Part shown: piece after piece, positions 51,053 through 61,623 of the stretch
How the letters are laid out: each line of letters opens with the position of its first letter
Position numbering within the stretch: position 1 is the stretch's first letter
Assembly: GCA_035497315.1 (NCBI GenBank)
Contig: DATJDU010000079.1
Location: forward strand, 11,408 to 75,407
From: Andeanibacterium sp035497315
GTDB taxonomy: Bacteria > Pseudomonadota > Alphaproteobacteria > Sphingomonadales > Sphingomonadaceae
DNA: 64,000 nucleotides
Direction of reading: 5' to 3'
The notes under the pieces: model-generated
The model's input: only the letters and a program-made list of their open reading frames with translations
Databases searched by the model: none
Told to the model about the DNA's origin: nothing
Position numbers and translations under genes: made by a program

Positions 51053-51378
51053 CGCAGAAATCCCTTTCCTACAAGCCTGACTATCCGCTTTATCCTGCCG
51101 GATGGAGCCGCCTGCCTCCCGTTCCCTGCCGCATCCTCTCACCTCGGAAAGGGCTGCACGAAATCCGATTTTGGAAGGTTACAGTTTGAAGCCCGGCGAT
51201 GCCCTGCTCATTCTTGCAATCAACGCGTTTCCAGACGCGAGAGAAAGCAGAATAAGTTTTAATTTTCAATGTCTTGTAGCCAAACAGCAACTCTCTTCAC
51301 CTGCTCGAAAAACCAAATGGGGAGCCGCACTCAGGCAAAACGAAAGCCTGTCAAAACCTGCCCGCAAAGGTGACACCC
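51053..51378 (+). repeat. dispersed intergenic repeat, copy R3
   Basis: R3 fills the 438-bp gap between the start of the secreted hypothetical gene and the end of the antiporter gene. Box A CCTACA starts at 51068, box B AAGGT (of GGAAGGTTACAG) at 51175 and box C AAGGT (of AAAGGTGACACC) at 51367. A-to-B is 107 bp and B-to-C is 192 bp, about 90 bp longer than in the other copies. The extra stretch is AT-rich. It is the most diverged copy; the fragment CTCGAAAAAC (51303) matches the 31-bp block shared by R1 and R4. Confidence 0.65.
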
Positions 51379-51383
51379 AGCTC

Positions 51384-53009
51384 TCAGGCGGGCAGTGCCT
51401 GTGCGATCATCTTCCGGGCGATTTCACGCTCGCCCATGATGGTGAGATCGGCCCCGCAAGCGGTGAGGTGGCGCTCCTCCTCCTCGCTATGGGCGCGCGC
51501 CACGACCCGCAGCGCGGGATTGATCGCGCGGGCCTGCTCGACAATCTGCCCTGCCTCGAAGCTTTGCGGGATGGCCACGAACAGCAGCCGCGCGTCAGGA
51601 AGATTGGCCCGTTCCAGCACGGCCCTGCCCGCAGCATTGCCCGCAATGATCGTCACTTTCTCGCCCGTTTGCGGAAACCCGGCGAAATCGTCTTCCGCTT
51701 CGATCACCGTGATCCGCTCCCCCGCCGCGATCAGCTTCTCGCCGATCAGCGAGCCGACCCGGCCATAGCCCACAAGCACCACATGGCCCTGTGGAGCAGG
51801 GACCGGGGTTGCCACGCCGGCATTGCCCGCCTGACCATCGATCTTGTCCTCCATCCGGGCGATCAGGCTGAACAGCAAGGGATTGATCAGGATAGAGAAA
51901 ATCGCCCCTGCCAGGATCAGGTCGCGCGCCATCGGCGGGATCAGGCCCAGCGTGGTGCCCAGCGTGGCAAGAATGAACGAGAATTCGCCGATCTGCGCCA
52001 GACTCGCCGCAATGGTCAGCGCAGTGCGGTGTGGGCGGCGGAAGACACGGACGATCACATAGGCTGCCGCTGACTTGCCCAGCACAATGATCGCCACTGT
52101 CGCCAGCAGGGCCAGCGGCTGTTCCACCACCACATGTGGATTGAACAACATGCCTACCGACACGAAGAACAGCACCGCAAAGGCATCGCGCAATGGCAGC
52201 GTTTCTTCAGCCGCGCGCTGGCTAAGCTGGGATTCCGACAGGATCATGCCCGCAAAGAAGGCTCCCAGTGCGAAGGACACGCCGAACAGGGCCGCCGCGC
52301 CGAAAGCGACACCCAGCGCAATGGCCAGCACGGCAAGGCGGAACAACTCGCGCGAGCCGCTATGCGCCACTTCGTGCAGCAGCCATGGAATCGCCCGCCG
52401 CCCGACGATCAGCATGAAGGCAATGAAGGCCCCCACCTTGACCATGGTGAGCGCGAGCGCGCTGCCGATACCCGATACAGAACCATCTCCGGACGCAACT
52501 GCCGGCAGCAGCACCAGCGCGAAGACCATCACCAGATCTTCCACGATCAGCCAGCCGACCGCGATCTTGCCTCGTTCCGTTTCCAGCAGGCGCCGTTCCT
52601 GCAAGGCGCGCAGCAGCACCACCGTGCTCGCCACGGAAAGCGCCAGGCCGAATACGAAACCGCCCGCCACGCTCCAGCCCAGCATCGCCGCCAGCCCCAT
52701 GCCCAGCAGCACGGCCACCGCGATCTGCACCACCGCGCCGGGAATAGCGAGTTTGCGCACCGCCATCAGCTCTTTCAGCGAGAAATGCAGGCCCACACCG
52801 AACATCAGCAGGATCACGCCCAGCTCTGCCAACTGGTCAGCCAGATGCTGATCGGCGACATAGCCCGGCGTGAACGGCCCGATCACAACCCCGGCCATCA
52901 GATAGCCGATCAGCGGGGGCAGCTTCGCCCTATGCGCCAGCGCCCCCAACACAAATGCGAGGACGATCCCGCCAACAAGAGTCGCAATCAGCGGCGTGGC
53001 ATGGGGCAT
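51384..53009 (-). CDS. ybaL: CPA2 cation:proton antiporter (YbaL/KefB-like) with RCK domain
   Basis: This 541-residue protein has a 12-helix Na+/H+ exchanger domain (residues 5-380) with the KefB-like IGYLMAGVVIGPF and LGVILLMFGVGLHFS. A C-terminal TrkA-N (RCK) domain begins VVLVGYGRVGSLIG near residue 412. Such proteins exchange K+ or Na+ for protons and may be gated by nucleotides. It is divergently transcribed from a second CPA2 antiporter across a 182-bp gap. Assignment to ybaL is by resemblance. Confidence 0.85.
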   Translation of the reverse strand: MPHATPLIATLVGGIVLAFVLGALAHRAKLPPLIGYLMAGVVIGPFTPGYVADQHLADQLAELGVILLMFGVGLHFSLKELMAVRKLAIPGAVVQIAVAVLLGMGLAAMLGWSVAGGFVFGLALSVASTVVLLRALQERRLLETERGKIAVGWLIVEDLVMVFALVLLPAVASGDGSVSGIGSALALTMVKVGAFIAFMLIVGRRAIPWLLHEVAHSGSRELFRLAVLAIALGVAFGAAALFGVSFALGAFFAGMILSESQLSQRAAEETLPLRDAFAVLFFVSVGMLFNPHVVVEQPLALLATVAIIVLGKSAAAYVIVRVFRRPHRTALTIAASLAQIGEFSFILATLGTTLGLIPPMARDLILAGAIFSILINPLLFSLIARMEDKIDGQAGNAGVATPVPAPQGHVVLVGYGRVGSLIGEKLIAAGERITVIEAEDDFAGFPQTGEKVTIIAGNAAGRAVLERANLPDARLLFVAIPQSFEAGQIVEQARAINPALRVVARAHSEEEERHLTACGADLTIMGEREIARKMIAQALPA

Positions 53010-53095
53010 GCGGTATGACGTTCCTTTGTGCGGTGATCTCGAAAGTTAATACAGAAATGCGCCGTCCTGCGAAGGGCGCAGCGCCATATTTTTCA

Positions 53096-53107
53096 CCTGC
53101 GCGCAGG
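53096..53107. promoter_or_regulatory. palindrome CCTGCGCGCAGG in the divergent antiporter gap
   Basis: This perfect 12-bp palindrome lies midway between the two divergent antiporter starts (53009 and 53192). The gap is 182 bp with an AAGG ribosome-binding site before the rightward gene. An operator role is possible but unsupported beyond position and symmetry. Confidence 0.3.
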
Positions 53108-53191
53108 AAGCGCGCCGCAATCGTTCACCAGGGGTGCAATCATGCGCATCGGTGGGTGACAATCCCTTCGCACCTGCAATAAGGTTTCACC

Positions 53192-54958
53192 ATGGCGCAT
53201 GGCGATTTCACTTCTACCTTCCTTTCCGATGCCCTGGTGATCCTGGGGGCGGCCGGGCTGGTCATCCCGATCTTCGCCCGCTTTCGCATCACGCCGGTGA
53301 TCGGGTTCATCCTTGTGGGTGTGCTGGTGGGGCCTTTTGGCCTGGGTAAACTGGTCTATCATTATGATTGGCTGGGATATGTCACTATCACCGACCCCGA
53401 GGGGCTGGAGCCTTTCGCCGAATTCGGCATCATCCTGCTGCTTTTCACCATCGGACTGGAACTGAGCTTCAACCGCCTGTGGCAGATGCGCAGGCTGGTC
53501 TTCGGGCTGGGCGCGCTGGAACTGACGGTGATCGCTGGCCTGTTGACGGCGTTCCTCGCCATGCTGGGCCAGTATTGGACCGGTGCGCTGGGTCTTGGGC
53601 TTGCGCTCGCCCTTTCATCCACCGCACTGGTGCTGCAGATCTCCGGCACTCAATCGCCAGTGGGCCGGGCGGCGCTGGCCATGCTGCTGTTCGAAGATAT
53701 CGCGATCGTGCCGATCATCTTCCTGCTCGGCGCGCTGGCCCCCTATGCGGCAAGCGACGGAGCCGATGGGCTGGTGACGACGCTGTGGCAAGGCGTGCTG
53801 GTGGTGGGGGCCTTGCTGGCACTGGGGCGGCTCGCCCTCCCCCGCCTCTTCGCCCAGGCGGCCCGCACCAAGAGCCCGGAACTCTTCCTGGCCGCCAGCC
53901 TTCTGGTGGTGATCGGCGCCAGCCTCGCCACTGCCGCCGCCGGCCTCTCGCCCATAGTGGGCGCGCTGATCGCGGGCCTGCTGATCGCCGAGACCGAATA
54001 TCACGCCGAAGTCGAACACATTACCGAGCCGTTCAAGGGCCTGGCTCTCGGCGTATTCCTGATCACCGTAGGCATGGGGATCGATCTGACCACCATCTGG
54101 GCCAATCTCGGCCCCATTGCCCTTGCGGTAGTGTGCGTCTTGTCGCTGAAGGCTATCGTCACTGGCGTCTTGCTGCGGCTGATGGGTGCGCGTTCCGGTA
54201 TGGCGACCGAAACCGGCATTCTGATGGCCAGCCCTTCGGAAACGACGCTGATCGTGCTTGCCGCCGCCACGCAGGCGTTGCTGATCCAGCCCGGCACGGC
54301 GCAATTCTGGCAGATCGTCACCGCCATAGGCCTCACCATAACGCCCCTTCTCGCGCGGCTTGGCCGGATGATCGGCCGCCGGATCGATCCGATGCCGATA
54401 CTGGCGGAAGTCGCAACCCGCCCAGGCGAACCCCACGTCATCATCCTTGGATTCGGCCGGGTTGGCCGTCTGGTAGCCGACATGCTGACCGTTCACGGCA
54501 AGCCCTATATCGGGGTGGACGGCGATGCCGACCTTGTCGAGCGCGCGAGGCGGGATGGCTATGCGGTCACTTTCGGCGATGCCGCGCGTGGCAAGGTGCT
54601 CGAACGATTAGGGGCGGATCAGGCACCCGCAGTAGTTCTCACCATGGACGAGCCGATTCTGGCCCAGCGCCTGGTGCGCAAGCTGCGTCAGGCCCATCCT
54701 GACCTGGTGATCATCTCCAGAGCGCGCGATACGGATCACGCCGCCCTGCTCTATCGCAGCGGTGCGACCCATGCGGTGCCGGAAACGCTGGAAAGCTCGC
54801 TCCAGCTATCGGAAGCGGTACTGGTGGACCTTGGCGTTGCCATGGGGCCCGTGATCGCCTCGATCCACGAAAAGCGCGACGAATTCCGGATGAAGATCAA
54901 GGAACAAGGTGCGCTGGACCACACGCCCAAACTGCGAACGAGTACATTGGAAGGATAG
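53192..54958 (+). CDS. CPA2 cation:proton antiporter (KefB/C-like) with RCK domain
   Basis: This 588-residue protein has the exchanger domain (residues 10-390) with IGFILVGVLVGPFG and FGIILLLFTIGLELS. The TrkA-N domain starts with VIILGFGRVGRLVADML near residue 413. A C-terminal tail of about 70 residues extends beyond the RCK domain. It is closer to KefB/KefC than to YbaL. It is divergent from the YbaL-like gene. Whether the two act as a pair is unknown. Confidence 0.87.
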   Translation: MAHGDFTSTFLSDALVILGAAGLVIPIFARFRITPVIGFILVGVLVGPFGLGKLVYHYDWLGYVTITDPEGLEPFAEFGIILLLFTIGLELSFNRLWQMRRLVFGLGALELTVIAGLLTAFLAMLGQYWTGALGLGLALALSSTALVLQISGTQSPVGRAALAMLLFEDIAIVPIIFLLGALAPYAASDGADGLVTTLWQGVLVVGALLALGRLALPRLFAQAARTKSPELFLAASLLVVIGASLATAAAGLSPIVGALIAGLLIAETEYHAEVEHITEPFKGLALGVFLITVGMGIDLTTIWANLGPIALAVVCVLSLKAIVTGVLLRLMGARSGMATETGILMASPSETTLIVLAAATQALLIQPGTAQFWQIVTAIGLTITPLLARLGRMIGRRIDPMPILAEVATRPGEPHVIILGFGRVGRLVADMLTVHGKPYIGVDGDADLVERARRDGYAVTFGDAARGKVLERLGADQAPAVVLTMDEPILAQRLVRKLRQAHPDLVIISRARDTDHAALLYRSGATHAVPETLESSLQLSEAVLVDLGVAMGPVIASIHEKRDEFRMKIKEQGALDHTPKLRTSTLEG

Positions 54959-54976
54959 ACGGCCAGCGCGACAGGA

Positions 54977-57643
<2,667 letters not shown>

Positions 57644-57743
57644 GGCTCGCAACTAGGGGCTGCGAAAGCGAAAGCCAAGCCCGAGATGCATCGTAAAATG
57701 CCGCTTTTGCGCCAAATCCGGGCCATGGGGGTAAGTGCGGGGC

Positions 57744-58568
57744 CTAAGAACGCTTTGCCGTGACGACCCAGGCGCCTGCCGCGAAGGCAATGATGCCGTC
57801 AATCTCCCGGGCAGCTACGAATCCCCGTAGCTTCTGCCGGAAAGCCGAACGCTCATCGTCGGACATCGCCGCCATGGCGCTGGCCACGGGCCCGATTGTG
57901 GAGAAATAGGCTACGGCGTCGCTCACTGGATCCTCCCCCGAGCCGACGACCATCGCGAAATCGAAAGGATCCAGCTGGACATCCTCCCAGCCTGCAAACG
58001 TAAGAATGCCGCGCACCCGATCGGGATCGGCAAAGGCCATCGGACCCGGCGCATCGGGATCCGGCGGAGTTTCCGGCGGTGGAAGCAAGCTGGCGACGGC
58101 AGTGAAAATCTCGTTCACGGCCGGAGAGCGAAAGCAGGTGAACAGCAGCCCAGCCCCCAGAGCCGAGATCGACGCAAGATGAGTAAAGGCTGCCACCGGC
58201 TCGGGGAAGAACATCACGCCATGGCGAGAGATCAGCAAATCGGGGCGGAAATCGCCCTGCGGAACCCAGCGCGAGGCGTCGCCCAGCGCAAAGGCCGCAT
58301 TGGAGAGATTGCGACCACGGTCCCGCGCGACCTCGACCAGTTGGGGCGAGATATCCACGCCTACCACATTCACGCCAGGACGCCCCCGAGCGACTGCCAG
58401 CGACAACTCACCAGCACCGCAACCGATATCCAGCACGCTGGTGAAAGAGAACCCGCGGGTTGCGCGCAGCAGTCTTTCGGTAAGCCCGCCCCAGCTCCGG
58501 TCAGTCCGACGCCATTCGGCTGCCCAGCTTTCTCCGGCCTGGCCTTCCCAATCCATCACTCTCGCCAT
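57744..58568 (-). CDS. class I SAM-dependent methyltransferase
   Basis: This 274-residue protein carries the SAM-binding motif SVLDIGCGAGELSLAVA (motif I) followed by VVGVDISPQLVEVARDR (post I). The substrate domain is not recognisable. The start is taken at ATG 58568, with GGGAGG about ten bases upstream; an in-frame start at 58586 is possible. It is on the same strand as recA and alaS, with short gaps either side. Substrate unknown. Confidence 0.85.
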   Translation of the reverse strand: MARVMDWEGQAGESWAAEWRRTDRSWGGLTERLLRATRGFSFTSVLDIGCGAGELSLAVARGRPGVNVVGVDISPQLVEVARDRGRNLSNAAFALGDASRWVPQGDFRPDLLISRHGVMFFPEPVAAFTHLASISALGAGLLFTCFRSPAVNEIFTAVASLLPPPETPPDPDAPGPMAFADPDRVRGILTFAGWEDVQLDPFDFAMVVGSGEDPVSDAVAYFSTIGPVASAMAAMSDDERSAFRQKLRGFVAAREIDGIIAFAAGAWVVTAKRS

Positions 58569-58640
58569 GCGGACCGCACCTCCCATGTGCCAATGCGAAT
58601 AGCTAACCCGTCCGTGCCCTTACGCCAAGCCGCCGAACGA

Positions 58641-58682
58641 AAAAGCCGGCGCGGAATCCCTGGGAGATTCACCGCGCCGGCT
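58641..58682 (-). terminator. rho-independent terminator of recA
   Basis: On the minus strand the stem AGCCGGCGCGG/CCGCGCCGGCT surrounds an inner pairing GAATC/GATTC and is followed by TTTTT. It lies about 45 bp after the recA stop and ahead of the methyltransferase gene. Confidence 0.85.
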
Positions 58683-58725
58683 CCATTTTCGCAAGTACCG
58701 CCCGAAAAGCGGCACTTCTTGAGGA

Positions 58726-59787
58726 TCAGTCTTCGGAGTCCGCGTCCGGCCCCGTCATCATTTCCTCGGCAACCCGATCGGTCCGGCCGCGAATGGCGGC
58801 TTCCAACCGGTCGCAAACCTCGGGATTTTCCTTGAGATAGGTCTTGGCGTTTTCGCGGCCCTGACCGATCCGAATACTGTCATAGCTGAACCACGAACCC
58901 GACTTCTCGACGAGACCAGCCTTCACGCCGAGATCGAGAATCTCGCCGATCTTGGAAATGCCTTCGCCATACATGATGTCGAATTCCACCTGCTTGAACG
59001 GCGGGGCGACCTTGTTCTTCACTACTTTCACGCGTGTCGCATTGCCGACAATTTCCTCGCGGTCCTTGATGGCGCCGGTGCGGCGGATGTCGAGGCGGAC
59101 GGAAGCGTAGAATTTCAAGGCGTTACCGCCGGTCGTGGTTTCCGGATTGCCGTACATCACGCCAATCTTCATGCGCAGCTGATTGATGAAGATAACCATG
59201 CAGCGCGAACGGCTGATCGAGCCGGTGAGCTTGCGCAGCGATTGCGACATCAGGCGGGCCTGCAGGCCGACATGGCTGTCACCCATCTCGCCTTCGATCT
59301 CGGCCCGGGGAACCAGCGCGGCGACCGAATCGACCACCAGCACGTCGATCGCGTTGGAGCGCACCAGCGTATCCACGATTTCCAGCGCCTGCTCACCCGT
59401 ATCGGGCTGCGAGACGATCAGTTCGTCGATATTGACGCCCAGCTTCTTGGCATAGACCGGATCGAGCGCATGTTCCGCATCGATAAAGGCCGCAGTGCCG
59501 CCACCCTTTTGCGCTTCGGCAATGACGTGGAGCGCCAGCGTGGTCTTGCCCGAGCTCTCCGGACCATAGACTTCGATCACACGCCCACGCGGCAGGCCGC
59601 CGACGCCAAGGGCAATATCGAGACCTAGCGAGCCAGTGGAAATCGCTTCCACCTGCATCGTTTCCTTCGAGCCCAGCTTCATTGCCGAACCCTTGCCGAA
59701 GGCACGGTCGATCTGTGCGAGAGCGGCGTCCAGCGCCTTCTGACGGTCCATAGTATCCTTATCCACAAGCTTCAGTTGCGTCGCCAT
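58726..59787 (-). CDS. recA: recombinase RecA
   Basis: RecA forms filaments on single-stranded DNA, catalyses strand exchange and triggers LexA self-cleavage. The 353-residue protein has the Walker A loop GPESSGKTT (residues 75-83), Walker B LLVVDSVAAL-like DVLVVDSVAAL, the L2 loop region GGNALKFYASVRLDIRR and an acidic C-terminus. A LexA box lies 77-91 bp before the start. It ends at a clear terminator. Confidence 0.98.
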   Translation of the reverse strand: MATQLKLVDKDTMDRQKALDAALAQIDRAFGKGSAMKLGSKETMQVEAISTGSLGLDIALGVGGLPRGRVIEVYGPESSGKTTLALHVIAEAQKGGGTAAFIDAEHALDPVYAKKLGVNIDELIVSQPDTGEQALEIVDTLVRSNAIDVLVVDSVAALVPRAEIEGEMGDSHVGLQARLMSQSLRKLTGSISRSRCMVIFINQLRMKIGVMYGNPETTTGGNALKFYASVRLDIRRTGAIKDREEIVGNATRVKVVKNKVAPPFKQVEFDIMYGEGISKIGEILDLGVKAGLVEKSGSWFSYDSIRIGQGRENAKTYLKENPEVCDRLEAAIRGRTDRVAEEMMTGPDADSED

Positions 59788-59840
59788 CGAGGGCCTCCGT
59801 CAGTGCCTAGAGCCAAGACCGGAAAGGTCAACCGACGGAA

Positions 59841-59869
59841 GATGTATCGCATTTGTTCTTATGGAACAA
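59841..59869 (-). promoter_or_regulatory. candidate recA promoter overlapping the SOS box
   Basis: On the minus strand TTGTTC (59864-59869) and TACATC (59841-59846) are 17 bases apart. The -35 box shares its GTTC with the LexA operator, so repressor binding would block it. Confidence 0.55.
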
Positions 59870-59878
59870 GAGGGGAAC
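59864..59878 (-). promoter_or_regulatory. LexA/SOS box upstream of recA
   Basis: The minus strand reads GTTC-CCCTCTT-GTTC, an exact GTTC-N7-GTTC match to the alphaproteobacterial LexA operator. It overlaps the candidate recA promoter. An inverted GTTC/GAAC pairing also present at this site (GTTC-TTATG-GAAC) has the wrong spacing for the same operator. Confidence 0.85.
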
Positions 59879-59923
59879 GATGAATTTCCAAAAACGGAGG
59901 AAAGTCCGGTAATTCCGGGAGTT

Positions 59924-61615
59924 CTAGCTGCCTTCAGCCTCGGCGGAACGCACTTCCCAGTCGATATTCACCGATTGGCCGGCGGGAATCGTCCGCTCGA
60001 TCACCCACTGCCCGTCCTTCACCACCAGACCTTTCACCTTCTTGCGCACCGCCCAGTCGGCCGGACGGCCGAGTTCGACGCGGGCCTTGATCGGGTGGCG
60101 ATTGGCATTGGTGAGAGTGGCGCGAGTGGGCAGCCAGGGATTACCCTCGTCGCCCGGCTCTGCCTCGGTCTGGCGCGCGCAAAGGGCAAAGGCATTGGAG
60201 CTTTCGCCCAAAGCGACCTCCACATCCTGGCCTTCGGCATAGTCGCGCAGCGTTTCCTCGCCCACCAGCAACTCGCCCGCAGATGTCGGCTCGAACAGGG
60301 TCACTCCGCCCATCGGCAGGGCCACGCCCAGCCCATGCTTTTTGTCGTTCTTCGTTCTGAGAACGCGGCGCAGGGGCAGCGGCTCCTCATTGCCGTCCCA
60401 TGGCGAGCAGGAGGCGCGATACTCCAGCTCGCCCAGCACGGCGTCCTTGTCGAGGAAAGCAACCTGCTTCATCGATTTGGAAGCCACCGTGACGCGCTCC
60501 GGCACTCGGTAGAGCTTGAGATCGCCGAGCGCTTCCTCGGTGGCGACCATGGCAACGGGGGACGCCATTTCCATGGCTGCTCCGCGAGCCTGCGCGGTCA
60601 CAACGATATCTCCGGCGTCCTTGAACATCATCATCGGAGCAGGCGGCGGAGGATATGGATAATTCTCCGGCGATCCCTCCGCCGTACTCCCCAGCGGATA
60701 GCAGGTCAGATTAAGCCCGCGTCCTTGCGGAGGATCGGAAAGAGCCTGAAAATCGCTCTCCACATTGAGCTTGCCGGCCACCACCAGCAGGGACGCATCC
60801 TCGAAGCTCTGGCCATTATCGTTCACCAGCGTGAGCCAACTGCGCAGGCGCAGCTTCTCCTTGCCTGCGGGCGCAGCGTCATCGAACGTGCCGACATAAT
60901 GGGCCTGCCAGTCGAAGCCCCAGGCAATATAGGTCAGTTGCACCTGATAGGTGCCGCCGCTCGCATCGCGGGTGTCGATACTGAATACCGGCTGGGCCGA
61001 GAGCCCATCGGGAATAGCGCCAAATGTCAGCTTTTCGGGGATTCCCGCGCAGCGCACTGCCTCGTAACCCTGCGCGGTCTGCAGCACGAGGCCGCCATCG
61101 GCGCGGGTACGCACCACGGCGCTTTCGGAAGTCTGGGCGCCCGTCGCCGGATTGGTGCGGGTGATGGTGACGCGGTTGCCCAAAGTCCCGTCCACCAGAG
61201 CGGCGGGAGAGAGGAGATCGGCGTTGCGGTTCTTCTCGATCGTGCCGCCCGGCAGGCCGGTGACGATGGCGCTGACAGCCACCATCCCTTCGGCCACGCC
61301 TTCGAAGCGAATAGTCGATTCGCCCGGTGGCAGAGTGACGCTGCGCGTTTCGTTGATCATGGCGAAGCCGCGTGGCCAGTCGCGATTGATCTGCTGATCC
61401 GGTCCGCGATCGGGATCGCGATAGAGCGTGACGGAGATGGCGCTCGGGGTGGAGGCCATCACCACTTCGCGCGCGGTGGCAGGGGTGGCCCCCACCGTCG
61501 CGAGCAATGCCGCAGCCAATGTGAGTTCCCCGACAATGTGCCGGGGCCTAGCGGGCACAGGCTCCTGCCTGCGCAGCAACTCACCCATCGGGTGCCAAAA
61601 GGCGGCGCGCGCCAT
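59924..61615 (-). CDS. secreted DUF4139-domain protein (downstream copy)
   Basis: This 563-residue protein has an N-terminal signal-peptide-like segment (hydrophobic LTLAAALLATVGATPATA near 30-47). A DUF4139-type beta-rich domain follows: NPATGAQTSESAVV near 150 and the final IPAGQSVNIDWEVRSAE. It shares the NPATG..., V-L-x-x-x and FLD-D/V-x-A-V patterns with the upstream neighbour 61624-63138, which suggests duplication. A start at 61588 is also possible. DUF4139 proteins have no established function in bacteria. The two genes are 8 bp apart and probably co-transcribed, with recA 136 bp beyond the stop. Confidence 0.78.
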   Translation of the reverse strand: MARAAFWHPMGELLRRQEPVPARPRHIVGELTLAAALLATVGATPATAREVVMASTPSAISVTLYRDPDRGPDQQINRDWPRGFAMINETRSVTLPPGESTIRFEGVAEGMVAVSAIVTGLPGGTIEKNRNADLLSPAALVDGTLGNRVTITRTNPATGAQTSESAVVRTRADGGLVLQTAQGYEAVRCAGIPEKLTFGAIPDGLSAQPVFSIDTRDASGGTYQVQLTYIAWGFDWQAHYVGTFDDAAPAGKEKLRLRSWLTLVNDNGQSFEDASLLVVAGKLNVESDFQALSDPPQGRGLNLTCYPLGSTAEGSPENYPYPPPPAPMMMFKDAGDIVVTAQARGAAMEMASPVAMVATEEALGDLKLYRVPERVTVASKSMKQVAFLDKDAVLGELEYRASCSPWDGNEEPLPLRRVLRTKNDKKHGLGVALPMGGVTLFEPTSAGELLVGEETLRDYAEGQDVEVALGESSNAFALCARQTEAEPGDEGNPWLPTRATLTNANRHPIKARVELGRPADWAVRKKVKGLVVKDGQWVIERTIPAGQSVNIDWEVRSAEAEGS

Positions 61616-61623
61616 CGGCCGTC

